DNA of 64,000 nucleotides, taken from contig NC_021674.1 in assembly GCF_000247815.1 (NCBI RefSeq), forward strand, positions 28,770,901 through 28,834,900. Reading direction: 5' to 3'. The position numbers and the translations under genes were made by a program. Positions 33,001 to 45,939 of the stretch are shown one piece after another. Source of the DNA: Ficedula albicollis (taxonomy: Eukaryota; Chordata; Aves; Passeriformes; Muscicapidae). The first letter of the stretch is position 1, and each line of letters starts with the position of its first letter. The notes under the pieces were generated by a model. That model was not told the DNA's origin. It saw nothing but the letters and a program-made list of their open reading frames with translations, and ran no database searches.

Positions 33001-35747
33001 TTTGATTGAATCTAGAAGCTGGAGGTAGAGAGAGCCTGCCCACTCATACTCAATGCAGAGCTTCTCTATGGGGGATTTATCAAGGCATCATCCAGAGAAG
33101 CTGCAAATGACTGCAGTGACAGGGCTGGAAGTGTCTCCTTTCAGGGGGCTGCATCAGGAGCAGCACACAGGCTGTGTGCACACCCTGCCCACATTTACTC
33201 TGCCAGGTTTCACACATCTGCTGCACTGAAGTGCAGTCACCTCACAGCTGAAAAAAAAGCAACAGCATTTTCCGAGGGGGGAATGTGAGCTGAACAATGT
33301 CACCTTTCCTGCCTTTGATAAAGACTTTGTGTCAGGTCCTTGAGGAGACTCTGACTTGCAGCAGCCTCCTGGATGTGACAGCTAGGCTCTGCAATCTGGA
33401 CATCCAGCATTCATCTGAATAGATCTTCCCTTTGGGACCATCTTCTCTAATATAAACAGTACACCCAGACTCAATCTTATATGACTCCAAATAGCCTGTT
33501 TTTCTTTAAGACACCTTTGACAACAGTTTTAGGAAATAGTGCCATTATTGCAGAAGTTGCATGATGTGCACAGAGCTGATGACAAGTAACATGGGCGAGA
33601 ACTAGCTAAAGTTTTTAAAGGTTGCATGTGTATTAAACTTTCTTTTTTTCTATAAAAATGAAGCCCTTTCACAACTAATCCTGTCATACATGCTCTGTGA
33701 AACCTCAGCCAGACTCTAGAGCATAAAAAAGTGGCCTGATCTGATGCATTCACAGCCTTGCTCTGGTGATGTTTCTTCTGATCATGAACTCAGGCTGTTT
33801 GCTGAACTTAATAGTAGAAAGGTAAAAGTAGAAATAGTCTGAATCTTAATCATTAGATGTTTATTGGTCTTTTAGAAGCATATTCACCCCACTTGCTTGA
33901 CAATGACTACAGGTTGTATTTGATCTCAATTTCAGTTTAATTTCTTCCCACCAAAGGAACTTCCCTTATTCACACTCTGAACCTAGCTAACATATACTTG
34001 TACTTCCAATTTTATTAAACAATTTTCACAATTAGGTGGGGTTTTTCTTTTCTGCCATCAGAGATAGCAGCCTGTGTGTACAAGCATTCAGCCGGAATCA
34101 CGGCACAGTTGTCACGTACTTCAGGTGAACTTCAGTTCATTTGGGATCCTGACTTTTCAGGGCTGCTTTGAGGCTCGATTTAGGTGTTTAGATATAGCAC
34201 TGAACTAGAACTGGCAATTGCATAGTTGAATGAAATCTAATTTGGTCAATTTAATTTTCACAGTTTTGTTTTTTGACACCTTGTCACTTAATCCATCTCG
34301 AGAAAACAGTAGTGTGGTTAGAAACACATACTGAACTGATAGCTTTCATGTGAAAATTAGTAGAAATAATATTTTAAAAGAGGTCTATTTTCAATATTAA
34401 ACTCTCTCTAGCCGAAAAATAAAGCTATTTTTAATTTTCATCAAAATTTCTGGTTCAGGCAGCCTAAGTATGTATGAGAAGAGCTCAAACCTCTGTATCA
34501 TTTTTATCCCTGATGCTTTCTCCTTTCTTAGTGAAAGTAAAGGTAACTACTTCCTGAGGGTCTCTGCATATTAATATCATTCTTGCCTCATATCTTGGTC
34601 TTGTATAGTTTTCAAAACCTGATTGGATTTCACTGATTTCCCACCAGGATTAAAAACAGGTGGCTGAGTTGAGGTTTAGGTTTAAATTTTAGATTGGGAC
34701 AATATCTCAGGCTGGAAACCAGAAGGAAATAGATACCAGTTAATTTTAAATAAATAAATTGGGAAAAGGTAGAGATTGAAGCTGTTTCTTTTTCTGGAAA
34801 GCACCTTGTGTCTCTGGCTAGGTTAGATTTGTAGTTAACTTTTCTCAGCCCTTGTACTGCACATGAGGAAAGCTGTGCTCTGTGTGAGAGTAGATAAATG
34901 AGGCTCACAGCAAATGGGTTCCTTTTCAGCACCAGGAGAGCTTTCTTGCTGCATGAAAAGAATGTACTTGGCAGTACATGTGCCTATTTGGCTAAATTAT
35001 TAAAATACACACCTCAAAGAGAAGGAAATTTATCAAACATCAAAGTAAATGGCCAGCTTTATGTGTTCAGTAAGGTCTGATCCAAAATCCACGGAGGGAG
35101 GTGAAGTACATTTCTGTGTGATTTGGAGAGCTTTGGTCCGTGAAATGTCAATGGTTTGACAACTCAGATCAAAGCTGCGTGGACATTTGCATGCCTGACA
35201 GTGCAGCTGAGTGCTTAGTGGGCTTTTCAGCCTGGCCTGAGCAGCTTTGGTGTCTGCATGTTTGGGGCACCCTAACATCAGTTCGCTAAATCATCAGCTT
35301 TGCTTGGGTGCCCTTTATCCAGGAACAAGGGTGTTTTCTACCACATAATTTCACTTTGGCCTGTCTCAGCAAGACTGCAAATGTCATATGGATGCATAGA
35401 CTAAACACCTGCACCAACAAAGGCATTTCCAGCTTAAGTAACTGAATAGCCCAAGAATTGAGTGGAAGTCTTAATTAATTATTTAAACTGAGAGTGAGTT
35501 CCATATCCCGTGACCAGATTTTGTGCCAAGTCACGGTGTAGCTCTTGCTGTTTATTCCCTGACTTTTGTCTTTTTGGATGCTGTCTGTGGCTGAGCCATG
35601 GTCCTTGTGTGAATGAACAGTTCTTGTTCCCAGACAGAAATATTATTTGAGAGTGACACAGCTGCTTTTTGGTGTCTGCCTGTGTGTCACGCTGCTGTGC
35701 AGCCAGTGATGGGACCTGGACCTGGAGACACCACTGAGCTGTCACAC
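30005..35747. other. Non-coding stretch, no gene recognised
   Basis: Long single-copy stretch. Seen in it: a short TTTTG repeat at about 31003-31024, a weak CR1-like phrase near 31295-31330 that I do not call, poly-T runs near 32190 and 32991, and a GC-richer patch at about 33020-33390. The frames are short and unrecognisable on both strands. No RNA gene was recognised. Confidence 0.55.
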
Positions 35748-36370
35748 AAGGGAAGGGAAGGGAAGGGAAGGGAAGGGAAGGGAAGGGAAGGGAAGGGAAG
35801 GGAAGGGAAGGGAAGGGAAGGGAAGGGAAGGGAAGGGAAGGGAAGGGAAGGGAAGGGAAGGGAAGGGAAGGGAAGGGAAGGGAAGGGAAGGGAAGGGAAG
35901 GGAAGGGAAGGGAAGGGAAGGGAAGGGAAGGGAAGGGAAGGGAAGGGAAGGGAAGGGAAGGGAAGGGAAGGGAAGGGAAGGGAAGGGAAGGGAAGGGAAG
36001 GGAAGGGAAGGGAAGGGAAGGGAAGGGAAGGGAAGGGAAGGGAAGGGAAGGGAAGGGAAGGGAAGGGAAGGGAAGGGAAGGGAAGGGAAGGGAAGGGAAG
36101 GGAAGGGAAGGGAAGGGAAGGGAAGGGAAGGGAAGGGAAGGGAAGGGAAGGGAAGGGAAGGGAAGGGAAGGGAAGGGAAGGGAAGGGAAGGGAAGGGAAG
36201 GGAAGGGAAGGGAAGGGAAGGGAAGGGAAGGGAAGGGAAGGGAAGGGAAGGGAAGGGAAGGGAAGGGAAGGGAAGGGAAGGGAAGGGAAGGGAAGGGAAG
36301 GGAAGGGAAGGGGGAAGGGAAGGCAAGGGAAGGGGAGGGAAGGGAAGGGAAGGGAAGGGAAGGGAAGGGA
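35748..36370. repeat. GGGAA pentanucleotide microsatellite, about 620 bp
   Basis: About 112 uninterrupted AAGGG/GGGAA units run from 35748 to 36310, followed by about 60 bp of slightly degenerate units (with GGGGAAGG, GGCAAGG and GGGGAGG variants). One strand is pure purine. G triplets every five bases could in principle form G-quadruplexes or triplex DNA. The long glycine/arginine/glutamate/lysine and serine/leucine/proline/phenylalanine frames through it are artefacts of the repeat. Confidence 0.98.
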
Positions 36371-39300
36371 TGTGCCCTGGATCTTTGCACTGAATGCTGC
36401 CTTCTCTTTAATATCTATCTCTATTTTTGCTCCTCTCTCCTCTAGATCGGAAGAGCGGTTAGCAATGGTGTGTTTGATCAAAAGGAATGTGCTGCCAAAA
36501 TTAGAACATATATATATATATATATATATATATGGATATAAATGTCCCTTTCTTCTGCCTGCGTAAATTAGAGAAAGACACTTACACAAATCATGTGAGA
36601 ACAGAAATAATTAGGTGTGTGATTGCACATCAGGCTTCCCTAAATACATTCTCATCAGACATTCAGGAAACATTATGATTTTATTACCAAGGGAAAGCTT
36701 TGCTTTTATTGTTTTTGTAGGGGTAATTGTTCTGGGTTCTGTAAAACAAAATCTTTTACCTAAAAAGTGTGTTTGTTTTGAAACCTTTGGCATGAGAGAA
36801 ATTAACATTTCAGTTTCACAGCTTTTACAATTGTAGTGGGTATCTCTATTATCTGGTGTGAATCAGAGAGTTTCTGTTATGTTTATTTATTTAGTAGCAC
36901 CCACCTCAGGTTCACAGCCCTCATGGTTAATACATTAATATGAGATCCTGGGAAAGCCTTCCAAAAATATTTGCACACTTCAGTGATGTCCCACAAAACT
37001 GTTTGTCCAGCCTGGTGATGTTGAAGCCATAAGCCCATATTTTACTTTTTGCACAGAATAATAAGTGAAATGATGACCAAAAATTCTTTCTGCCCCTTGT
37101 GGCTCCCTCACCAATTCCCTTTTTGAGCTCTCTCTTTTTATTTTCTTTTTTTTTTTTTTCCTCTGCTCTCTTGTTTTCACTCAACTTTTGTGTTCTTATA
37201 CACATGTAAGTCTCAAAACCCCTTGTGATGTTCACTTTAATTCTTGAGTTTCTTGTTTCACTCATTTGGTGTCTGTTCTCTCTCCACATTTGGGATTTTT
37301 TTGGCTCTATAATTTCTTTTTGTTTGTTTTTTTTTTTGGCTTTTTGTTTTGTTTTGTTTTGTTTAATGTTAATTCTGCCAGGTTCCCTGTCTTTTCCCAG
37401 CATCCCTGGGAGATGTGACAGAGCTACATCTATTTCTCTTTCTCCTCTACAAACCAGGAATTGAACTCTTTGGATGGGTTGCAAAGAAGTTGGGCAGCAT
37501 GAAGGGAGTAAACATCTTATCTTCATCTTATAATGCCCAGCTATATCTTTTCTCTCAGTATCCTATACTTTTAATATTTTTAGCTGCCTAATTCTTATGA
37601 AAACCATTATTGCCTCCACAGTTTTTCATTCAGCTGTACAGTAATTGTCAATGCCTTCTAAATATCCCATTTTATGCCCAGTTAAAAAGACAATGATTTC
37701 CAGGTACAAGAGAAACATGGAAATGTTTCAGGCTTTGGCTCTGGTGGCCTAATGCTCAATCCCATGCACAGAAATCAGGGCAGCTGTCAAAAAGAAAGCA
37801 AAAATTGCTTATTGTGCTTTGTACATTTACATGCCTGGTTTCTTAGAGATTTCTGTAGCTATTTCAGAATACTTTCCTTTCAACTTCTAGGGAGTATTTA
37901 TTTGCTCTGTAGTGAACCAAATTCCAAGCCTTATTGTATGTCTTTCTTATGCCTGTAACCACAAAGGCGTTTTCTGTCTCTCCTCTAATACAACTGTGAT
38001 AAAGACACAGCAGTGGGTCGGTATCCAAGTTCTTCTGAAATTCGTATTTTTCCTTTATTCTGATCTGAAACTGCAGAGCTTGCATTGAATAATGTTAGAT
38101 AAAGGTAAAATTTCTTGAGGTAGATCATGTAATGGTAAGACAGGCATCATCTGAGGAGGACCCAACGAGCTGAAAAATAGCAGCACAAGAAACTAATTGA
38201 ATTTGACATAGCTATGAATATTTGACATTTTATAAGGAAATGCAGAAATTAAGTCCATCTTGCTGACTATGATTCTCTAGGAAGTACAGGTTTTCTTCCT
38301 GTAATCTCTGTGAACACAGAGGTTGAGGAGGCTGGTGAAGAGAAGTAGCAGCTCATGCAAAGATTGTCCAACCCTTATATTGCAAAAATTGAATTCCCAA
38401 ACTTTTTGTACTGGGTGTTAAAATGCTGAGCTGCATCACACATGCCTTGCCATAGATGCTCAAAGCTTTTAATGCATGAGAAAGTTTTTCCTGTATGTAC
38501 GCTTATTGCTTATATGCTCTGTTTTCTCCAGTGTCTCTGAGCAGAATAACAGCAGAGTGAAGATACTCTGAGATGCCCTGGACATGCAAGGGCTGACTGA
38601 AGGTCAGGTCCCACTTCCCTTTTTCAGACCTGAGAGCACAGAGAACAGTGAAAACCATGTCAAAATACTCTCTGCTTAGGTTGTTCTTAAAATGCTGTAT
38701 TTCTTATACCATGCTTGAGATAACCTGAAGCCTCTGAAATTAATCTGTGTACCTTGTTGCTCCTCACAGCCAAGTAGTTCTTGCTGTGCCTATTTCTGAT
38801 TACAGTTTAAATTTACGTGCTTTGACTTAGCTCTTGCATTCACTGATATTTTTAAGACAGCTGTCATTTTTTCTCTTCGATTTCTCTTAACATTATGAAG
38901 TAAATAAGGAAGAAGATATGGAGTAAGAATTAAAAAGATATGGATTAGTTTTCTCCTTCCTTCTTTTTCTCTGATAGACTCAAATAGGAGCAGAGGATGA
39001 GAGGAATTCAAATCACTTGTAATCCTGACACTTACTCCTTTATTTCCTCTTTCTCCTTTATTTGTGTGTGCCCACCTGGGTTATGAATGGAAGCAGGAAC
39101 CTCACTCGTGCATCTCCAGCAGCTTCCAAGGTGTCAGGCAAGAGCCAGAAGAATTTGTTGAATCTCTCTACATATCCACACTTCATTAGCATCAGTCTCA
39201 GGAAGGTGGGATGGGAGAGGGTAGATCTGAGCAATAATTTAGGAGCAGTAAGGAGCCCATCTGCCCCCAAGCTGGGACCCAGCAGAGCAGGCAGAAATCA

Positions 39301-40630
39301 TACACTGCAGTGCCTCTGAGGCTTTCACACCCCTTTCTGTTTCCTGTTCCTTTCTGCATCAAACTTCAATAATACTCAGGTTCCTAATCAGATCCCAAAT
39401 CATGCCTATGTGCCTTTTCCAACCGAAATATTTTCTTGAAGTAATATTAGGAATAAAACCAACACTTTTTTGCATCATGCTTAAGCTTCATTAAGAAAAA
39501 TACCACCTTGTATTATTTCCTTTGCTCAAGCCCTGTGCTGCAATCTTAACTAATTTCAGAGGTCTGGGATTGTTCCTTTTAAGTGCCTGATCCCATCCTT
39601 GGCAAACTTTGTTGCTTTCAGACAATTGTGACCGCAGAAACTAAGTGCTTTGTGGCTGGGAAGATTTCTTCCCACAATTTGCAAGGTAGATTTTTGAGGT
39701 TATTGATGGATTAATTCCTTCGACACCTCCATGTTATAATGTGACAACTGTTAGAAAATACTGGCTTTTATGGTGATGGCTGTAGTTTTAATGGCTGTAG
39801 TTTTGCCTGAAAGATTCTCACCTCCTCCATATACTTTTAATTTAGTTATGAAATTTTACCATTCTGTTCCATGGCTGAGACAAGCAATTTTGAAAGGACT
39901 AGAATGATTCCTGAACAGCTTAAGGAGCTGACCTTGTCCTAGATATGGACTCTTGTCCATTGTGTGCCAGAGTCTGCTTGCATGATTAGCATAAGACTGG
40001 TTTCACAACATTATCCCTGGTTGACAAATCCTGTCTGAGGGTTACCTGTCCCCAGTCTCTCACGATTCCTCTCTCCTTAAAGGTTAAAAAATGACAAACA
40101 ACCTTCTCTTCCTCCAAACTATTTTTAAAGTGACAATTAGAAAGCAAACTGAGATCTGTAGCATGTAACAGGGCACGAAGACGAATGACTCAGCTGGTGC
40201 AAACATGAGATTGGCATGGGAGTCACTGCAGCAGGTCCCAGCCAGGGCAGTGGAGAGCCTGACCTCCCTTACATTGCTCCTACTGCCTGTGGAACTGTAA
40301 CAGATGACCACAGCCTAACAGCATCCTCTCCAAAGAGGGACCCCCTGCTGCATGGCAAGTGCAGGTATCATCTTTCAATAATGAGAAACATTGGCATCTT
40401 CTATTCTGGGTGGAAAGGGTCAAAATATAGAATGAAGTCTCATATTCCCACTCCTCTTGTGCCATGCCTTTATTGCACTGGGCCTCTGCTGCCCCTCTGG
40501 CTTTCAGTGGTGACTGGGAGCGTTCTGTGCAGAGTGAATCAATGCCAGAGGTTGCAAACCCACCAGGGTGAAGTCCTCATGGGGAGGTGGTGAGTGCTGC
40601 TGCCTCCAGGTGTACTATGGAAAGTGATGC
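36371..40630. other. Non-coding stretch, no gene recognised
   Basis: Contains a TA dinucleotide run at about 36508-36532, poly-T tracts near 37147-37160 and 37328-37338, and a TTTTG repeat at about 37341-37364. A 16-bp doublet of GGCTGTAGTTTTAAT-like sequence lies near 39778-39812. No frame resembles a known protein, and no RNA gene or LTR was recognised. Confidence 0.55.
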
Positions 40631-40728
40631 TGTACTTTCCATCAAAATAAGAGAATTGGGAAAGCACAGCTAAGGCAGGTGTACTTTCCATCAAAATAAG
40701 AGAATTGGGAATGCTCAGCTAAGGCAGA
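40631..40728. repeat. Tandem duplication, 49 bp x 2
   Basis: The unit beginning TGTACTTTCCATCAAAATAA is repeated with a period of 49 bp. The differences are minimal (GGGAAAGCACAG versus GGGAATGCTCAG). There is no coding content. Confidence 0.93.
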
Positions 40729-41174
40729 CTCTATTCTGATGAACACTGTGCTAAAACAGATGCACACTAAATAAGAAGTTTGTTTGTTTGTTTGTTGAGT
40801 GAATAGATTACACTGGTCTCAAATAGCACTCATTTTCCCTCAGCAGAACCAGTCCAATTGTCTGGGAAAACCTTCTGCTATTGCTAATTCTGAGTTTTCT
40901 GAACAGGAGATTCCCAGCTGTAATTCATAATTATCACTTTGAAGTTTTCATAGCATACCAAAGTCTTTTGAGCAACAAAATCAGGTGTGGCCATTTTTTA
41001 AAAATAGAAGCAGTTAAAAATATAAAGAGAGTAGGGAGTGAATACATCATCACTTGAAATCTTTAAATCAAGATTTAATCATTGACTGCCTTTATAAAAT
41101 ATATATTTTTGCATCATCCAATATTATGATGATAGATGCAGGAGCCACAGAGAGGATTTCTGTAACTGAGGTTA
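40729..41174. other. Non-coding stretch with a short GTTT repeat
   Basis: Four tandem GTTT units lie at about 40780-40796 and the rest is AT-rich unique sequence. No gene was seen. Confidence 0.5.
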
Positions 41175-41232
41175 TGCAGAAGGTCAAATGAGATGGCCAT
41201 AATGATCCCTTCTGGTCTTAACCTATCAATCA
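41175..41232 (+). mobile_element. Ancient CR1-like 3' end, very degraded
   Basis: The phrase AGGTCAAATGAGATGGCC, then ATAATGATCCCTTCTGG and TCTTAACCTATCAATC, resembles the 3' end of old CR1/L3-type LINEs (typically AGATGATC, then AATGGTCCCTTCTGGCC and a decayed tail). Only about 60 bp is recognisable, which fits an old insertion. The call rests on memory of the consensus and could be wrong. Confidence 0.45.
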
Positions 41233-44200
41233 AAGGGCATTAAATTTTACTCACTGAGCTGGACGTGTGATTATGCAAAATAGAAGTACAAGGATTTTCC
41301 TTCTTGTAAAGGGAGAACCTGGAAAGAATAATAACCCTGGGTTAAAAATACAATGCTGACCTCCTTTCAGAGCACCTACAAAGTTACAGTGGGTCCTCTT
41401 AAGGTTAGTGCAAGTATCCTGGTTATTCCAGATGAGATGAATGCTTAGAATAGAGTAGATTATGAATATATAATTTATTATATGACCTGAAATAACTTTT
41501 TCTTGATATTTGCAAACCCTTCTGCATTTAGATGCAAGATGGACAATGAAAGGTTGTTGTGGAGTTGCTGAAGTATTTTAATGAAGTTGATCCTCATATT
41601 TTAGTTGTGATTTTAGTCTGTGCTTTTTATAGCAGTATATTGTAAAAGGGACCTTCTGTGATGCTTTTGTCTCATTAATACCCTAAAACCCTTTTTCCTC
41701 TCACTGCACTGTAAAACAGTGCCTGGTCTCTGTTGGATGTCTGGGTCTAGAAATTTGGATTAAGTGTTCCCCATGCTAAGATGCAAGAAACAGAAAGCAA
41801 GCATATTCAGTTTGTCTGTTGGCTGAAACTGCTTTTAAAAGCAGAGGGATGTGTGGGTGGAGGATGTGAGAAGGAGATTTTGTGCTGGCATATACATGTG
41901 TAAACAGATATTCAGTGATTTGTAAAGAGCTGAGCTGTACAACACCCAAGAACTATACAGTCTTTCCCCAAACCTCCAATGTTTGAAAGCTGCTGGGTTC
42001 AGCTCCTGACAATTGTTTTCATCACTAGGGCCACAGGCCACAGGTTTTTTAGACTGTCTTTCAATCAGTATAATTGATTGGCAGCCGTTGATTAAACAGT
42101 CATGTGAACCACTGCTGACAGTGGCCAGCAGGAAACAGGAAGCACCAATGCCTACAAGCACAGGCTAAATTGTATTGTCAATCACATGGCCAAAGGCTTC
42201 AGTGTTTCTTCTGCTAGACTTTGAAAGGAGAATGGTGTTTGTAGAAGGTGAAGCTGTCCTGGAAGTCTCAGAAACATCTCAATTTTATTTTTGTCTTGCT
42301 CTGCTAGCCTAGTTTAGTTTTCTTGGGTTTTGATGTTATATCTAGCACTGTTTGTCAAAGGAGAGGGTTTCCATTACATAATTTCTGTGTCAAGATGGGT
42401 CTTTCCAGTGATTGACACTGTTCAAGTAAACCTGTATGAATGTGATTTTAAGGATTTTATGAGTTTTTACAAGGTTTTTTCACAGAGAAATTATGCATTC
42501 TGTTGGGGAACAGGATTTCCTGCATCACTCCAGCTGCTCAGCAAGGTTCACAGTGCAAAAGTTAGCCATCTGTAATCCTGCTCTCTCATGTATTTCCTAG
42601 ATCTAAGTCAAGAATGGAAAATGGAACCTTGACAGTCCTTCCTAGGAGTGTTGTGGACCTGTGAGATAATCACAGCCCAGGCAGAATGAGACTTCTCTTG
42701 TGGCTCTTTGGTTCTGATGGGGTTTCTGTGGAGGTGGAAATAACAGCAGATGTGGCTCGGACACCCTTGGTGGCTGACTGGGAGCTGGGGCAGGACTGGA
42801 GGGAGGGGAGACCTGAGCAGAAGAGATGAGTGGAAGTGGTAACCTGCCAGGAGGACCAAGAAAGAAAGCTGTTGATGCACTGAGAAGCTCCTGACTTGGG
42901 AGAAAAGCAATATATAAATACCAGGGATGGTTAGTGAAGAGGGGAAGCTGAGGGGCAAATGCCAGGGAATTCTGATTAAATTCTGAAAGGCATCATAAAA
43001 AGCTGGAAAGCACACTGGCCTCACACATTGGGGACCTACAATATCACAGACTCATGTAAACCTTTTTTTGGGTGATTTTACTTTTATTTTCCATTCGGAG
43101 TTTTCACTGTCAAAACTGTAGCTGGTGAAGGATTTTTGGAAGATTTTTGGAGTGCACTGACAGAGTACACTTTCTCTCACTGCAAGCGATATTTTGCTTT
43201 CAAATCAGACTCTGAAACGCTAGTCTCAGAGTCTATTATTAATTCTTGATGTCACTAAGAGATGTCTTCTCTGTCTGTGATGCACTGACATTTATTTTAT
43301 GAGGCACTGACATGATTAGAGCTTTGATTTGATTTTCTAGCCAATATGCTTGGCCCAAGATTCCCAGGAGTTATGTTTAAAGTTAGCTCTCTAAGTTCAT
43401 GTTTCATAACAAAGTTCATGCTTCATAAATGAAGTAATTTCTTGATAGTTTAAGGCCCAGTTTGGCAGCATTCAGCTTCTCAGGTCTTCCTTTGACCAGG
43501 CCACTTGCTTCATTGCCCAGGAAGATTATTGACTGTGGCAACTCTTGGCCTTCCTCTCAAGAAGAGCCCTTCAGCACTGCTCCACACAGAGCCAAGCAGA
43601 GCTGAATAGGCTGAAAACAGGCAACTGCTCTCTGTGCAGTCCTTCCTCTCCTGTTTAGGCACAGTCTGGATCCTGGGTGTGCTAGGTCTGCAGCTTGCAC
43701 CTTGGGGATACTGAGAGAGTCACTGGGAGTGCAGCAGGCACAGGTCGAAAGAGCCAGACTGGAAACTATGAGGGATCTAAAGTTCACAGCAGAATCTGCC
43801 CCTCCAAGAAAACCCCATGTATTCCTCTATGCAGTCATCCTCAAAAACATCTTCAAACTTTTCAGTTCAGTCTGGTCTGCCTTTCAAGGGGCCAAATTTG
43901 ATACCTGAATATTATTTGGGTGACCTGGTTCTTCTACGTGCACTGAAGTATGTGAAGTATGTGTGATGTTTTCACTGGGAGGAAGGAGCAAATGAGGAGA
44001 GTAACTAGGCTAGATGAGGCTATAAAAATATACTTCTTACCCTTCAGACTAAAATACTACAGCTCTTTCTGAACTCTTGGCCTTTTTTCACACTGGGATG
44101 TTTACAAAGCATCAGAAGATTTTACTCTTTAGATCTCTAGTGCCTTTAAGAGGTGCACTTTACACCAAATACAAAGGACCTCAGAATCAGACCTTAGATA

Positions 44201-44978
44201 TTTAACCTGGATGTGCAGAAGCAGACTGCTCCACTGCTCATGCCTCAGTGCATTAACTAATCTTTAAAGAACAGGGATTAAGGGGAAGCTTTGCCCATGA
44301 ACAGGTTAGCCCTGGCTGTCTAGCACAGGCTGCACAAACTCATTCAGATTCCTCAGGGGTGTGTAGTGCTGATCACTGTCCAGAGACAGGACACTGGATT
44401 AAATGGACCACAGGTGTGACCCAGGGCCACAATTTTCAGGTAAATTTCCACTGCAAAATGATACTATTTTCTTGATTTGTTTTTGTGAGTGCTTTTGGTG
44501 TTTTTGTTTTTGTTTTTTTTTCTATTCCTTCCATGTGCATTATTAGTTGTTCTTTCTGTTGATGTATTGGTACTGGTGTGTAGTAAGCTGAACAGGTTGG
44601 ATTTTTTTTTCCTCCTCTTTTATAGTCAGTGCTCATCTTTTCCCTGGCTCTGTCTAGGAGCCTCTTCAACCAAGAGAGGCAGAAAAAAATGAGTGTCTCT
44701 CTGTCAGGAGGGCATGAGAGTGGAATCCACCAGTAAATTGGAAAGGCTGATCAATCTTCATGAGTTCTTTTACCTCAGTTCAAGTTTTATTTAGACATTG
44801 CAATACTGTTCAGTGCAAAGGGAGAACTGCCATTACTTTTTGCCATCGGTGTTAGAAATAATACTATTTAATGTGGGCAACCCCTGTACATGTTCTTCTC
44901 TTTGTCATTTAAGTTTCTAAAACACAGCAAGAAAAAATTGTTTCCAGTGTTAAATAGAATGTGTCTGACAGTGCTATT
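41233..44978. other. Non-coding stretch, no gene recognised
   Basis: Plain sequence with a short imperfect doublet (AAGTTCATGTTTCATAA-like) near 43394-43430, a GC-richer purine-rich patch at about 42770-42860, and a T/G-rich tract near 44490-44520. No frame is recognisable as a protein, and no RNA gene was seen. Confidence 0.55.
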
Positions 44979-45093
44979 AGAATCATAGGATGGTTTTCTT
45001 TCAGAAAAGACTTTCAAGATCATCAAACCCAACTGTTAACACTGCTCTGCCAAATCCACCACTAAACTGTGTCCCTAAGCAGCACATATGGTT
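44979..45093 (-). mobile_element. CR1 LINE 3' tail fragment
   Basis: The reverse complement of a CR1 3' end is visible. AGAATCATAGGATGG is followed by AAGACTTTCAAGATCATCAA, CCCAACTGTTAACACTGC, and CCACCACTAAACTGTGTCCC leading into AAGCAGCACAT. This matches the remembered CR1 tail, including the CCACTAAACCATGTCCCTAAG block that some CR1 subfamilies carry. It is therefore a different subfamily from the 29.0-kb copy. Only about 115 bp survives. Confidence 0.85.
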
Positions 45094-45568
45094 TTTATCT
45101 ATCTTTTCCTACATTGATGCAGATATATATGACTTCCACTATAGCGTTTCGAGCATCGGCACCACCTGAGAGCTCTTTGCAACTGCAGCTTATGCATTTT
45201 GCAGTAAAATTTCTCTCCTCTTCTCTCTTCCCTCCTCTTCCTCCGCCCCCAGAGGACTGACAGGCTTTCTACTGACAAATGTTGAGTGTAGCTCGTGAGG
45301 ATTTAGCATGTCAGGCTGTGTCTACACAGCTTAGGTTTCTATTATTATGCAATGGCTTAGAGGGCAGTGCTTTGCCACATAATTACGGAGCCAATCTCTG
45401 TTAGGACCAGGAGTTTGGATGCCTCTTTCGATACCAACTGTTTGCCTCCTGCCCACTTAGGACTCCTCCCTGACACTGTTCCTTGTTTATTAGCTTCTTT
45501 TTGTGCCCTTGTTTCATCTGGTTTCTGATTTTCTTCCCTTTCCTATGCCACACATCTGTTTATTTCAG
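45094..45568. promoter_or_regulatory. Locally CpG-raised stretch, possible weak promoter zone
   Basis: CpG is rare across the window, but here several occur close together (for example GCGTTTCGAGCATCGG near 45145-45161, then CTCCGCCCCC, AGCTCGTG, TTACGGAG and TTTCGATA). The raised density continues to about 46240. I see no TATA box that I would defend. A role as a promoter region for the candidate exons downstream is inference. Confidence 0.25.
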
Positions 45569-45651
45569 AGGTGAGGGCTCTGACTGAGTCGTGCCTGCAC
45601 GGATTCCTATGCAGTCCAAAGCACTTGCTGTTTGTTGCATCGTCAGAAGAG
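45569..45651 (+). other. Candidate exon, 83 bp, acceptor and donor present
   Basis: A pyrimidine-rich acceptor (CTGTTTATTTCAG, AG at 45567-45568) and a consensus-like donor (GAAGAG followed by GTAAGAAG, GT at 45652-45653) bracket 83 bp that contain three CpG. No protein family is recognised in any frame, so if real it may be an untranslated 5' exon. Acceptor and donor pairs occur by chance, so this remains weak without transcript data. Confidence 0.22.
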
Positions 45652-45708
45652 GTAAGAAGAGATTCCTGAAGCTGCCTGCTAGTTCTCTCGGGTTTTTCAC
45701 TCTCTATC

Positions 45709-45716
45709 TTTTTTTT

Positions 45717-45749
<33 letters not shown>

Positions 45750-45756
45750 GCCCCCC

Positions 45757-45788
<32 letters not shown>

Positions 45789-45790
45789 TT
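45709..45790. repeat. Poly-T / GG-C14 / poly-T block
   Basis: A T tract with one CC interruption runs to 45748. GG and 14 C follow (45751-45764), then 26 T to 45790. It is the same kind of T-C-T block as at 2.5 kb but smaller, and it lies between the two candidate exons. The lysine/glycine and phenylalanine/proline frames across it are artefacts. Confidence 0.92.
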
Positions 45791-45939
45791 CCTGGTGTGT
45801 GCACACTGCTTGTCTTACAAGCCGTGCAGGCTCTGCCATCTAGAGCACTTTGTGAGATCACTCCACTTTGCTGTTTTTCCTCCTTCCATCTCTGCGTGGC
45901 TGTGTGTGTCTGTGCCTCCCTGCCTCTCTCCCCCCGCAG

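Noticed and set aside
35479..36589. Frames of about 200-317 codons with repeating GREGK or SLPFP
   Set aside because: A pentamer repeat has no stop in these frames; all are by-products of the GGGAA array.
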